From Candidatus Eisenbacteria bacterium (GTDB taxonomy: Bacteria > Desulfobacterota > Binatia > DP-6), in assembly GCA_035577985.1 (NCBI GenBank), contig DATJZY010000022.1, positions 1 through 64,000 on the forward strand: a DNA stretch of 64,000 nucleotides, read 5' to 3'. Shown in pieces: positions 35,069 through 43,510 of this stretch (its first letter is position 1; each line of letters opens with the position of its first letter). The translations under genes and the position numbers were made by a program. The notes below the pieces were generated by a model. That model ran no database searches. It had not been told where the DNA came from and saw nothing but the letters and a program-made list of their open reading frames with translations.

Positions 35069-36460
35069 CTACGCCGGCCGCGCCTTCCAGTAGTAGTTGC
35101 GGTTGCCGCCGGACTCGTGCAGCCGCCGAAACGTGAGCGCGACCGGTGTGCCGACGTCGATCTCGCCCTCGGCGCTGTCGGTGCCCTGCAGGTAGATCCG
35201 GCCGCCACCCGCGAGATCGATCACGAGCATCGGCATCGGATGCTCGGCGACCGGCGCGAGGTTGTCGATCGTGTACGTGAACACCGCGCCACGCCGGCCG
35301 AGCTTGTGGTCGACGAGGCGCTCGCGCGCTTTGCACCCGAGACACACGTGCGCCATCGGATACTGCACGAGGCCGCACGCCTCGCAGCGGCTGCCGTACA
35401 GCCGGATGTCCTGCTTCAGCTCCTTCCACTCGAGGTACGTCGGAAAGGGTTCGCCCTGGTAGTCCACCGGAATGACGTTGCGCGCCTTCAGGTACTTCTC
35501 GTAGGACGCCATCGCGAGCGGACGCGCGAGCCGCGCTTCGAGCGTGCGCGGTCGCGCGGAGGCGAGCGCGTCCGTTGCGCGGAAGACGAGCGCGTCGGCG
35601 CCCTCGCCGTAGCCGGCGACGACGAGGACGTCGCCCGCCTTCGCCGTCTCGAGCGCACGCGACAGGAGCACGAGCGGATCCGGCGTGCCGAGGACGCCCG
35701 CCTCGGCGACGAGCGGCGCGACCAGCCTGGCCGCGTCGCAGCCCACGCGCTTGGCGACGTCCTGCGCGGCACGCACGTCGGGCGCCGCGAGCACGAGCTT
35801 TGCGATCTTCCCGGCCTCGATCCCGGCCTTCCGAAGCGCGGCCGCGACCGCTTCGGGCACGACGGCGGCGAACCCGTAGGTCGTCCCGAAGCGCGCGTCG
35901 GCGACCTGCACGTAGCGCTGTGCGTCCGTGCGGTAGAAGTGCGTGAACTCCTCGCCGACGCTCGCCATGGCCACGAGCTCGGCGATGACCTGCTCGCGGC
36001 CGACGACGGCGGCGGCCGCACCGTCGCCGAACAGGGCCTCGAGCTCCGACTCCGGCTCGGCGAGGCGCGTGTCCGCGGTCGCGACGAGCACGCTGCGGAG
36101 GCTCCCCGCCGCCACCGCATCGCAGGCGGCGCGCACGGCGCCGATTCCGCCGCGCACCGAGCCGGTGAAGTCGGCGACCGCGACGTCGCGCCGGCAGTCG
36201 AGGGCCGTCGCGACCACGCTCGCGACCTGCTTCTCGAGATACGGCGCGCTGGTGCTCGCGAAGTACACGCCGTCGAGGTCGCTCGCGCCCGTGTCCCCGA
36301 GGCACTCCATGGCGGACTCGACCGCCATCGTGAGCGCGTCCTCGTCGACGCCGGCTACGGTGCGCGTGCCCGACGCGCGGCCGCCCCACGCTTTGGCGAT
36401 GAGCGCCCGGTCGAGCCGGCGTCGCGGGAAGTACGTGCCGAGTCGCGTGATCCCCACCAT
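35069..36460 (-). CDS. HMG-CoA-synthase-like protein fused to a DUF35 zinc-ribbon/OB-fold domain
   Basis: A 463-residue fusion. Residues 1-320 have the thiolase/3-ketoacyl-synthase fold in the HMG-CoA synthase-like arrangement (GVYFASTSAPYLEKQVASVV; EPESELEALFGDGAAAAVVG). Residues about 345-463 are a DUF35 module: the Cys ribbon SRCEACGLVQYP and CLGCKARE, then an OB fold (GAVFTYTIDNLAPVAEHPMP). At the place of the nucleophilic Cys of HMG-CoA synthases I read ADFTGSVRGG, without a Cys, so condensation activity is doubtful. A scaffold or acyl-transfer role with a thiolase is possible. First gene of the operon. Confidence 0.85.
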   Translation of the reverse strand: MVGITRLGTYFPRRRLDRALIAKAWGGRASGTRTVAGVDEDALTMAVESAMECLGDTGASDLDGVYFASTSAPYLEKQVASVVATALDCRRDVAVADFTGSVRGGIGAVRAACDAVAAGSLRSVLVATADTRLAEPESELEALFGDGAAAAVVGREQVIAELVAMASVGEEFTHFYRTDAQRYVQVADARFGTTYGFAAVVPEAVAAALRKAGIEAGKIAKLVLAAPDVRAAQDVAKRVGCDAARLVAPLVAEAGVLGTPDPLVLLSRALETAKAGDVLVVAGYGEGADALVFRATDALASARPRTLEARLARPLAMASYEKYLKARNVIPVDYQGEPFPTYLEWKELKQDIRLYGSRCEACGLVQYPMAHVCLGCKARERLVDHKLGRRGAVFTYTIDNLAPVAEHPMPMLVIDLAGGGRIYLQGTDSAEGEIDVGTPVALTFRRLHESGGNRNYYWKARPA

Positions 36461-36697
36461 GAGGGCGGGGACAGTAGCAGGACGCTCGAAAACCGCCACC
36501 TCGGGGCGTCGGTGCCGCGGGGGTGGGGGCGACGCTTCGGCTTCGGCTCCGCCGCGCGACAAATCACACGGAGCGTCACGGCCCTGACATTTCGTCGCGC
36601 CGCTTCGCAGGCGCCTCCGCGTCGCCCCCACCCTCGCGGACGCAACGGCACCGCCTGTCGGCTGGCCGCTACTCTTCCCTACTAGAGGAGGGGAGCA
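36461..36697. repeat. Spacer with long intergenic palindrome, copy B
   Basis: The arms 36515-36535 and 36619-36639 are reverse complements over 21 bases with one mismatch (core GGGTGGGGGCGACGC). The centre shares CTTCGGCTC and GTCGCGCCGC pieces with copy A at 30953. The rest of the spacer, from 36640, holds no recognisable gene up to the small frame at 36698. The palindrome lies in the promoter side of the HMG-CoA-synthase-like operon, 55 bases from its start. Confidence 0.8.
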
Positions 36698-36831
36698 TGA
36701 CGCCCGCGACGTTCGTGCCGCTCGGCGGCTCACGTTCTCGGCCGAGTATCCGCGGAGCGGCGCACTCGGGCGAACATCGAGCCGCCCCGCCCGCGGTCGC
36801 CCGTCGCGGGCGTGCGTGCTACATCCGATGA
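36698..36831 (+). CDS. Possible small basic protein, 44 aa
   Basis: A doubtful gene. The ATG at 36698 has a strong Shine-Dalgarno (GAGGAGGGG) just in front, and its TGA overlaps the ATG of the beta-solenoid gene (ATGA), which is a coupling pattern. The product (MTPATFVPLGGSRSRPSIRG and on) is Arg-rich with no recognisable motif, and the composition is what random GC-rich DNA gives. It could be a leader peptide or a remnant of a longer gene. Confidence 0.3.
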
Positions 36832-37640
36832 TGATGATGCGGCAGGTGGTCGTGGGGATGATGGTCGCGGCGTGGCTCGTGGTGGGAGTCGCCGCGGTGG
36901 GAGCGCAGCCGTCCAAGAGCGTGCTCGCCTACGCGGCGTTCGGGATGCAGCGCGTGAGCGTCGGATCGAAAGCGCGCGTCACGGGGGACGTCGGCTGTCT
37001 CTTCGACGAGCTCTCGATCGGCCAGGGCACGCGCGTCACGGGCAGCGGCGCGGCACCGACGATCGTGCTCCGCAAGAGCGCCCGCGCCTCGGGCGGCTAC
37101 TTCTGTGTGACGCTGGAGGGCAGCGCCGACACCTGCATGCCGCTCCCGAATCCGCTCATCGACGGGCCGGCGATCGTGCTCGCCTCACCGGGGAACCTCG
37201 ACGTGTCGGCGTCGCGGCACACCAAGGCGCAGCAGGCGCTCGCGGCCGGCGCGTACGGCACGCTCTCGGTCGGCACGGCCGCGCAGGTGGCGCTTGCCGG
37301 CGGCAGCTACCAGTTCGAGTCGATCGACGTCCGCAGCCGCGCGAAGATGACCTGCCTCGCGGCCTGCGACGTCACCGTGCGCACGACGGTGAAGGTCGGA
37401 CAGGCGGCCCGCGTCGGGGCGGGCGACGGCGTGCCGGCGAGCGGCGTCGTGTTCAACGTCGCGGCGCAGGGCGAGCGGACCGCTTTCGACGCGAAGAATC
37501 GGGCCACGATCGCCGGCACCATCTACGCGCCGAGCGCCGAGGTGAAGCTCGGCAGCGCGGTCAAGTTGACGGGAGCGCTCGTCGGGGACTCGGTCACGAT
37601 CGGGCCGCGCGCGCACCTGACGGGTCCGGGCGGGACCTGA
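36828..37640 (+). CDS. Secreted beta-solenoid protein
   Basis: An exported protein of about 270 residues. The start is unclear within a run of ATG codons at 36828-36839, all in frame. The signal peptide is RQVVVGMMVAAWLVVGVAAV. The mature part consists of short repeated strands with alternating hydrophobic residues (VSVGSKARVTGDVGCL; VRTTVKVGQAARVGAGDG; VKLGSAVKLTGALVGDSVTI), as in bactofilin-like or right-handed beta-helix folds. Two Cys pairs may clamp it. No enzyme motif is seen. It abuts aroD (TGA then GTG). Confidence 0.7.
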   Translation: MMMMRQVVVGMMVAAWLVVGVAAVGAQPSKSVLAYAAFGMQRVSVGSKARVTGDVGCLFDELSIGQGTRVTGSGAAPTIVLRKSARASGGYFCVTLEGSADTCMPLPNPLIDGPAIVLASPGNLDVSASRHTKAQQALAAGAYGTLSVGTAAQVALAGGSYQFESIDVRSRAKMTCLAACDVTVRTTVKVGQAARVGAGDGVPASGVVFNVAAQGERTAFDAKNRATIAGTIYAPSAEVKLGSAVKLTGALVGDSVTIGPRAHLTGPGGT

Positions 37641-38342
37641 GTGGCGCCCCGCCTCGGCACGGTCGAGCTCGGACGCCGCCCGGTCATCGTGGCGGCGGGC
37701 GGAGCGAACGAGGTCGACGCGCTCGCAGGCGCCGAGGGCGCCGACGTGGTCGAGCTGCGCGCCGACCTGTTCGACGATCCCACTCCGGAAGCGGTCACCG
37801 CGGCGCTCGAACGACTGCGGCGTGCCGGCCGGCCCATCATCCTCACCGCGCGTGCCGCGAGCGAGGGCGGGGGGCCGATGCCCGACGAGCGTCGCGCCGC
37901 GATCTACGAGGCGGGCCTGCCACTCGTCGATGCGATCGACGTCGAGATCGCGTCGACGGCGCTCGCGGCGTCTCTGATCCCGCGCGCCAAGACCGTGGGG
38001 CGCCTGGTCCTGCTCTCGACGCACGAGTTCACGACCACGCCGGCGGCGGGCGAGCTGCTGGCGCGCGCCGACCGCGCGCTCGCGGCGGGCGCCGACGTGG
38101 CGAAGATCGCCACGCACGCAGCGACGCTGGCGGAGCTGCGCACGCTCATCGACGTCACGCGCGGCGCCGCGCCGCGCCCGATCGTCACGCTCGCGATGGG
38201 GCCGATGGGACCGCTCTCCCGCTTCGTCCTCTCGGCCGCGGGCTCGCTTCTCACCTACGCGTCGGTCGGCGATCCGACGGCGCCGGGCCAGATGCCCGTC
38301 GCGGAGCTGGCCGTGCTCGTGCGCCGGCTGTTCCCGACCTGA
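37641..38342 (+). CDS. aroD: Type I 3-dehydroquinate dehydratase
   Basis: A 233-residue class I dehydroquinase, third step of the shikimate pathway. Family motifs are in order: VVELRADLFDD, ILTARAASEGGGPM, IDVEIAS, LLSTHEFTTTP (His of the active site), DVAKIATHA (Schiff-base Lys) and MGPMGPLSRF. Start GTG directly follows the TGA of the solenoid gene. The combination with a secreted protein is unexpected, so the pairing may be accidental. No other aromatic-pathway gene is in the window. Confidence 0.9.
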   Translation: MAPRLGTVELGRRPVIVAAGGANEVDALAGAEGADVVELRADLFDDPTPEAVTAALERLRRAGRPIILTARAASEGGGPMPDERRAAIYEAGLPLVDAIDVEIASTALAASLIPRAKTVGRLVLLSTHEFTTTPAAGELLARADRALAAGADVAKIATHAATLAELRTLIDVTRGAAPRPIVTLAMGPMGPLSRFVLSAAGSLLTYASVGDPTAPGQMPVAELAVLVRRLFPT

Positions 38343-38423
38343 GTCAGCCCGCATCGAGTGCGTCGAATCATGTCAACGCGCTGACGAGCGGCGGCGGCAT
38401 GCCCCTTGCTGCCCCACGCGCGC

Positions 38424-41111
38424 ATGCCGAATCGTGCAGTCTTCATCGCCGCCGTTCTCGCATGGGCCGCGGCCGCGCACGCGCTCACGCTCGAGAGCCC
38501 GCGCATCGAAGCCACGCTGATGGCGAGCAGCAAGGATCCGTTTCGTATTCGCGGTCGTCTTGCCGGCGCCGACCCCATGGTGATCGTCGGCGGTCCCGTC
38601 ACGCTGCGGTTCGGCGCCCTCAAGGTGGACATTCCCGCCGGCGGATTTCGCCGCCGCAAGAGCGTGTACACGTGGCGCAGCTACCTGCTCGGCGTCAAGA
38701 AGGTGACGATCAACGCCAAGAAGGCGACTCTCGACGTCGTCGGCGGGGGCGTCGAGCTCGGCACGCTTCCCAGCCCCGTGATGTTCGCGCTCGCGATGCC
38801 CGAGGCGGTCGCCTGCGGGCGCATCGTGTGGAGCGGCGAGCAGACCGCGCCCGCCCGTTCGGGGAAGCACGGCACCAAGAAGATCGCGACGGGACCGCTC
38901 GTGCCGTGCGCGCCCGCGGCGGACGGCGCGGACCACGTGCCGCCGCAGATCGTGATCACGAGCCCGACGTCGGCAGACGGGACGACGACCGCGACGCCGA
39001 CCATCACGCTCGGCGGCGTGGCGCTCGACAACGTCGGCGTCGCAGGCCTCACGTGGTCGAGCGACCGCGGCGGCGGGGCGTCGTTCGCGGCGAGCGCGGA
39101 CTGGACGGTCCTGGACGTGTCCCTCCAGCCCGGCGACAACCGGATTACGGTCGAGGCCGCCGACGCCGCCGGCAACACGGCGAGCGATGCGATCGACGTC
39201 GCCTACAACACGAACGGCATCGTGTTCGACGGCGTGCCGGTCGCCGAACCCGACGCCCTCGCCGTCGGCGCGGTGACGGAGATCGCGGTGCGGCAGGCGA
39301 TCGTCTCGAACCCCGACCTCGATCCGGCGAGCGTCCAGCTCGAGAGCGTCGACGGCGACGCCCCGAGCCCCGTCATGCCGCTGCGGGACGACGGCGTGCT
39401 CGAGGGCGGCGACAAGATCGCCGCCGACGGCGTCCACACCGGCCTCACGACGCTGCCGGGATCGACGGCCGGCGCGCGCCAGCGCTTCCGCGTCTCGGCG
39501 CGAACGCTGTCGCACCCCGAGCTGGTCGCGTGGTCGCCCGTGCTGTCGCTCCCGACCGTCGACCGCGTGACGCAGCCGCAGCTCGACGCGGCGATCAAGC
39601 TCGCGAACGACGCCCGGACGCTGCGCGACAACCTCGCGGCGCACGGGGCCTCGCCGGAGGCGGTGCTCGAGCAGATCGTCAATCTCGCGTTCGTGAACGG
39701 CGCCCGAGCGGCCGGGCCATCCGACGGCGGCCTCGGCGCCTGGTGGCTCGACCAGAACGGCATCCTGGGCGGCGTGCTCGCCTACGACGAGACGACGCGT
39801 CGCGGAGGTCGTGCGGCGCCGTCCACCGTCGTGCCGGGGCCGGATCCGCGGCCGCGCAGCCTCGCCAGTCCGATCACGCAGGGTCCGGCCGGCGTCGGCA
39901 GCCGTCGCTCGCTCCTGCTCGCGCCCTACTTCGACGGCGAGGAGCCGCTCGCGGTGCAGACGCTCCTCCTCGGCAGCACGTGCCCCCAGTTCCAGGTCGA
40001 GTCGCACTTCGGGTCGACGGCCACCCTCGAGCACTTCCAGCACCTCGAGGACTACGGCGTCATCGCCGTCGCCTCGCACGGCGACACGCTCTTCGGCGGG
40101 CTCGGCGACGCCTACCGGCCGGAATGGGAGTGGAGCTCGACGGGCGCGCAGGCGATCGTGCTGACGGGGACGACGCTCACGTCGGAGAACCGCGCCACCT
40201 GGGAGCGCGATCTGCGGCTGGGCCGCCTGGCCGTCTTCCCCGACGGGGTCGCGGCCATCCTGCCGTCGTTCGTCACGACGTACAGCATTCGGCTACCCGC
40301 GAGCCTCGTCTACATGGGCACGTGTCGCAGCTCGGCGAATCCCACCATGTCGAGTGCCCTCTTCGATCGCGGCGCCGCCACGTACTTCGGATACGACGGC
40401 TACGTGACGTCGGCGTTCGCGCACGACGTGGGCGTGGATCTCTTCACGCAGCTCCTGTCGGGCAAGAGCGCCGCCGAGGCGTTCACGCCCGGCCAGAGCG
40501 ACGGCGCGACGCCGCCGGCGACGTTCACCATGGCCGGCCAGCCGGCCACCAGCCTCACGGCGACGCCGATCGTCAACGGCAGCTTCGAGATCGCGAGCGG
40601 GTTCGAGGCCAGCGTCGCCGGCTTCACCGTCACGGGCGACGGCCGGATCGTCGGCGAGCTCGGCTCCACGTTGCCGACCGACGGCACGCGCATGGCGCTC
40701 GTCTCGACGGGCCTCGGCTTCACGACCGAGGCGGGCACCTTCGCCCAGCCCGTCTGCCTGCCCGCGCTGCCGCCCGGCGCGACCTCGATGACGCTCACGT
40801 ACGACTGGAACTTCTTCTCCGAGGAGTTCCTCGAGTACTGCGGCAGCCAGTTCCAGGACAGCTTCGTCGTCCAGTTCGGCGCGAGCGTCCTGCAGTCGAC
40901 CAAGATCGACGACCTGTGCGCCAGCGTCACGCCCGCCGACGTGAGCTTCGACAAGGGCGACGTCTACATGACGGGATGGCGCACGCAGGCGATCGACGTC
41001 ACCGCGTTCGCGGGCCAGGCCGACCTCCTCAGCTTCGCCGCCAAGGACGTGGGCGACAGCATCTACGACTCGGCGATCCTCGTCGACCACGTGCGCCTGG
41101 TGGTGCAGTAG
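38424..41111 (+). CDS. Large secreted protein with caspase-like (clan CD) His/Cys motifs
   Basis: An 895-residue exported protein with signal peptide MPNRAVFIAAVLAWAAAAHA. A beta-rich module at 20-165 is shared with other secreted proteins here. It is followed by an Ig-like segment (HVPPQIVITSPTSADG to about 270) and a central domain at about 410-690. There His 552 (VIAVASHGDTLFGG) and Cys 634 (SLVYMGTCRSSAN) end hydrophobic strands, as in caspase, gingipain and CHAT peptidases. The C-terminus (WNFFSEEFLEYCGSQFQDSF) is a choice-of-anchor type beta-sandwich. Peptidase activity is inferred from two motifs only; the His-Cys spacing of 82 residues is wide. Confidence 0.7.
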   Translation: MPNRAVFIAAVLAWAAAAHALTLESPRIEATLMASSKDPFRIRGRLAGADPMVIVGGPVTLRFGALKVDIPAGGFRRRKSVYTWRSYLLGVKKVTINAKKATLDVVGGGVELGTLPSPVMFALAMPEAVACGRIVWSGEQTAPARSGKHGTKKIATGPLVPCAPAADGADHVPPQIVITSPTSADGTTTATPTITLGGVALDNVGVAGLTWSSDRGGGASFAASADWTVLDVSLQPGDNRITVEAADAAGNTASDAIDVAYNTNGIVFDGVPVAEPDALAVGAVTEIAVRQAIVSNPDLDPASVQLESVDGDAPSPVMPLRDDGVLEGGDKIAADGVHTGLTTLPGSTAGARQRFRVSARTLSHPELVAWSPVLSLPTVDRVTQPQLDAAIKLANDARTLRDNLAAHGASPEAVLEQIVNLAFVNGARAAGPSDGGLGAWWLDQNGILGGVLAYDETTRRGGRAAPSTVVPGPDPRPRSLASPITQGPAGVGSRRSLLLAPYFDGEEPLAVQTLLLGSTCPQFQVESHFGSTATLEHFQHLEDYGVIAVASHGDTLFGGLGDAYRPEWEWSSTGAQAIVLTGTTLTSENRATWERDLRLGRLAVFPDGVAAILPSFVTTYSIRLPASLVYMGTCRSSANPTMSSALFDRGAATYFGYDGYVTSAFAHDVGVDLFTQLLSGKSAAEAFTPGQSDGATPPATFTMAGQPATSLTATPIVNGSFEIASGFEASVAGFTVTGDGRIVGELGSTLPTDGTRMALVSTGLGFTTEAGTFAQPVCLPALPPGATSMTLTYDWNFFSEEFLEYCGSQFQDSFVVQFGASVLQSTKIDDLCASVTPADVSFDKGDVYMTGWRTQAIDVTAFAGQADLLSFAAKDVGDSIYDSAILVDHVRLVVQ

Positions 41112-41525
41112 CTACTCATCCCCGCTACGGATGGGGCGGCGCGCAGCCTTCTTCTCGGCCTGCACGCGCTTGCCGGCGAGCATCTTCTCCTTCGCACGTC
41201 GCGACCGCTTGCGCTTCTGGCGCCGGATGCGCTCGCGCGCCTGCTCGGCCGCGCTCGCAATGCCGAGACGCCGGGTCTCGATCTTCTCGCACAGGAGACG
41301 CCGCGCGAGGAATCGGTTCATGCCCTGCGAGCGACTCTCCTGACACTTGACCGCGACGTCCGACGGCGGATGGCGGAGCACGACGCACGTCGCGACCTTG
41401 TTGACGTTCTGGCCGCCCCGTCCACCGGAGCGCACGAAGGTCTCCTCGAGCTCGCTCTCGCGGATCCCCAGGGCTTCCATGCGGGCCACGAGCGCGCGCA
41501 CCTTGTCCGGACTCACGGGAAACAT
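41112..41525 (-). CDS. RF-1/RF-2-like GGQ protein (ArfB/PrfH-like peptidyl-tRNA hydrolase)
   Basis: A 137-residue protein with the release-factor core: FVRSGGRGGQNVNKVATCV, then HPPSDVAVKCQESRSQGMNR. The GGQ loop enters the ribosomal peptidyl-transferase centre and hydrolyses peptidyl-tRNA. The C-terminal 45 residues are strongly basic (RRQKRKRSRRAKEKMLAGKR), which resembles the ArfB tail that senses an empty mRNA channel. Release-factor domains for stop-codon recognition are missing, so a ribosome-rescue role is likely. The gene converges on the peptidase-like gene with no spacer. Confidence 0.85.
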   Translation of the reverse strand: MFPVSPDKVRALVARMEALGIRESELEETFVRSGGRGGQNVNKVATCVVLRHPPSDVAVKCQESRSQGMNRFLARRLLCEKIETRRLGIASAAEQARERIRRQKRKRSRRAKEKMLAGKRVQAEKKAARRPIRSGDE

Positions 41526-41577
41526 CGGCGTGCGCTCGAAGGTACACGAGCGCCGCCCCGCGTGCAGCCGGCGGGTG

Positions 41578-43401
41578 TCAGCTCCCGGGGACGATCTTGT
41601 AGACCTCGCCCTGGCCGTCGACACCCCCGCCGTAGTCGACGATGTAGAGCTCGCCGCGTGCGTCCTCGCCGAACGAGCTGACGCCGCCGATCGAGAGACC
41701 GCCGCCCGGCGCGACGTCCGCGGTGCGATCGTCCTGGTTCTGCGCGACGCCGCCGGAGACGCCCTTGAAGGTGCGGATGAAGGCCGAGCAGATGTCGGAG
41801 TAGAAGTACGTGCCGGCGAGGTCCGGCATCGCACACCCGCGATACACGTATCCGCCGGTGATCGAGCAGCCCTGTCCGTGGTCGTACTCGAGGACCGGGA
41901 AGGTGAAGCCGGTCGGCGGGCTCGGGCACATCGTCGCCGGCGGCTCGGGCTCGTGGCACAGCGTCCCCTCGAAGATGTCCCAGCCGTAGTTCTCGCCGCC
42001 GGTGCTCGACGCCGGCTGCACGTCGACCTCCTCGCGGGCGCCCTGCCCGACGTCGGCGATGTAGAGGTCTCCGGTGCCGCGATCGAAGCTGATGCGCCAC
42101 GGATTGCGGACGCCGTACGCCCAGATCTCCGGCAGCGCGGGCGGCGCGCCGACGAACGGGTTCGACGGCGGGATCGTGTACGTGGGCGCATTGACGTCGA
42201 TGCGCATGATCTTCCCGAGCAGGCGCGTCAGATCCTGTCCCGTCTCCTGCGGATCGTCGCCGCCCCCACCATCGCCCATCGCGAAGTAGAGGTAGCCGTC
42301 GGGCCCGAACAGGACGAGGCCGCCGTTGTGGTTCGACGCGAAGTCCTCGGTCGAGATGACGAGCGTGCCGGACGTGTTGGCGACGTCGGGGTTCGCGCTC
42401 ACGGTGTAGCGCCGCACCTCGGGCAATCCGCCGTTGTTCGTGTAGCTCAGGTAGAAGATGCCGCTCGTCTCGTAGTCGGGCGCGAACGCCATGCTGAGGA
42501 GCCCCTGCTCGCCGCAGCACGTCACGTCGCCGGTCACGTCGATGAAGGGGGTCGGCAAGAGCGTGCCGTTCTTGACGATGCGCACGACGCCGTCCTGCTC
42601 GACGATGAAGATCCGGTTCGGATCGAGCGGCGGCGCGGTGACGTAGACGGGCCGGTCGAGCCCGGACGCGACGCGGACGCTGCCGAGCGCCGTCCCCGAC
42701 ACGGTCGGCACGCCGTCGCACACCGCGGACGTGTTCTCGAGCGCGCACGTCGACGAGCAGCCGTCGCCGTCGTTGGTGTTGCCGTCGTCGCACTCCTCCG
42801 TGCCCTCGGCGACGCCGTTGCCGCACGTCGGCGGGGGCGGCACCTCGCAGTCGGCCGGCGCGGACGCCGCCGCTGCCCGGAGCTTGTCGGTGCGATTGTC
42901 GAGGAACGTCGTCGCGTCGAAGCGCGCGCACCAGGTGTCGGCGCCGATCGTGAAGCGAACGTCGACCGGACCCGTCTGCGAGCCGGCGACGGCGTAGCCC
43001 CAGCTGCTGCCCTTGCCGGCGATCGTGAGCGAGCCGCCGTGGGAACCGCCCTTGAACGCCACCTTGCGAATGCCGACGCCGCCGGAGCGATCGCTCCACT
43101 TGTAGCCCTTGGCGCCGGACGGCGTACCGAGCCCCACCCACAGGTTCTGATCGAGTGGGACGATCCCGCTCGTGCCGTCGCCCGCGCCGCGACCCACGAT
43201 CTCGAGCGTCGCGCCGCCGCCGCGCGGGTCGCCGCCGGCCGTCGGGTCGATTCCGAGGTCGCGCGTCGCCTTGAAACGGACCGTGCGGCGCGTCGCGTCG
43301 CCCTGCCGATCCTTCAGAACGAGCTTGTCGCCGGCGACCGGATGATCGGCACCCAGGGCGGTGGTGGCAACGAGGAGCACGAGCGCGGCGGTCTTACGCA
43401 C
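41578..43401 (-). CDS. Secreted PQQ-type sugar dehydrogenase with Cys-rich repeat and beta module
   Basis: A 607-residue exported protein. The GTG at 43401 is chosen because GGAGGG sits seven bases in front and a signal peptide follows (RKTAALVLLVATTALG). The ATG at 43419 would place the Shine-Dalgarno inside the gene. Residues 20-165 form the shared beta module (NLWVGLGTPSGAKGYKWSD). A Cys-rich CGNGVAEGTEECDDGNTNDG repeat follows. From about 220 on comes a six-bladed glucose/sorbosone dehydrogenase propeller (EQGLLSMAFAPDYETSGIFY; FASNHNGGLVLFGPDGYLYF; VRNPWRISFDRGTGDLYIAD), whose family binds PQQ and Ca2+ to oxidise sugars. Confidence 0.87.
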   Translation of the reverse strand: MRKTAALVLLVATTALGADHPVAGDKLVLKDRQGDATRRTVRFKATRDLGIDPTAGGDPRGGGATLEIVGRGAGDGTSGIVPLDQNLWVGLGTPSGAKGYKWSDRSGGVGIRKVAFKGGSHGGSLTIAGKGSSWGYAVAGSQTGPVDVRFTIGADTWCARFDATTFLDNRTDKLRAAAASAPADCEVPPPPTCGNGVAEGTEECDDGNTNDGDGCSSTCALENTSAVCDGVPTVSGTALGSVRVASGLDRPVYVTAPPLDPNRIFIVEQDGVVRIVKNGTLLPTPFIDVTGDVTCCGEQGLLSMAFAPDYETSGIFYLSYTNNGGLPEVRRYTVSANPDVANTSGTLVISTEDFASNHNGGLVLFGPDGYLYFAMGDGGGGDDPQETGQDLTRLLGKIMRIDVNAPTYTIPPSNPFVGAPPALPEIWAYGVRNPWRISFDRGTGDLYIADVGQGAREEVDVQPASSTGGENYGWDIFEGTLCHEPEPPATMCPSPPTGFTFPVLEYDHGQGCSITGGYVYRGCAMPDLAGTYFYSDICSAFIRTFKGVSGGVAQNQDDRTADVAPGGGLSIGGVSSFGEDARGELYIVDYGGGVDGQGEVYKIVPGS

Positions 43402-43510
43402 GAGAGAACCCTCCGTCATGTCGATTATCGTGCTCAGCGCGCTCCCGTCAACGGAATTTCGCGCGGCGCGGCGCCTATCTTCGCGCGCGGCGTCGCGCTA
43501 AGGGGCCGTC

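Noticed and set aside
36812-41350. Open frame of 1512 codons on the plus strand
   Set aside because: It overlaps the solenoid, aroD and peptidase-like genes in another frame and is Arg-rich without motifs.
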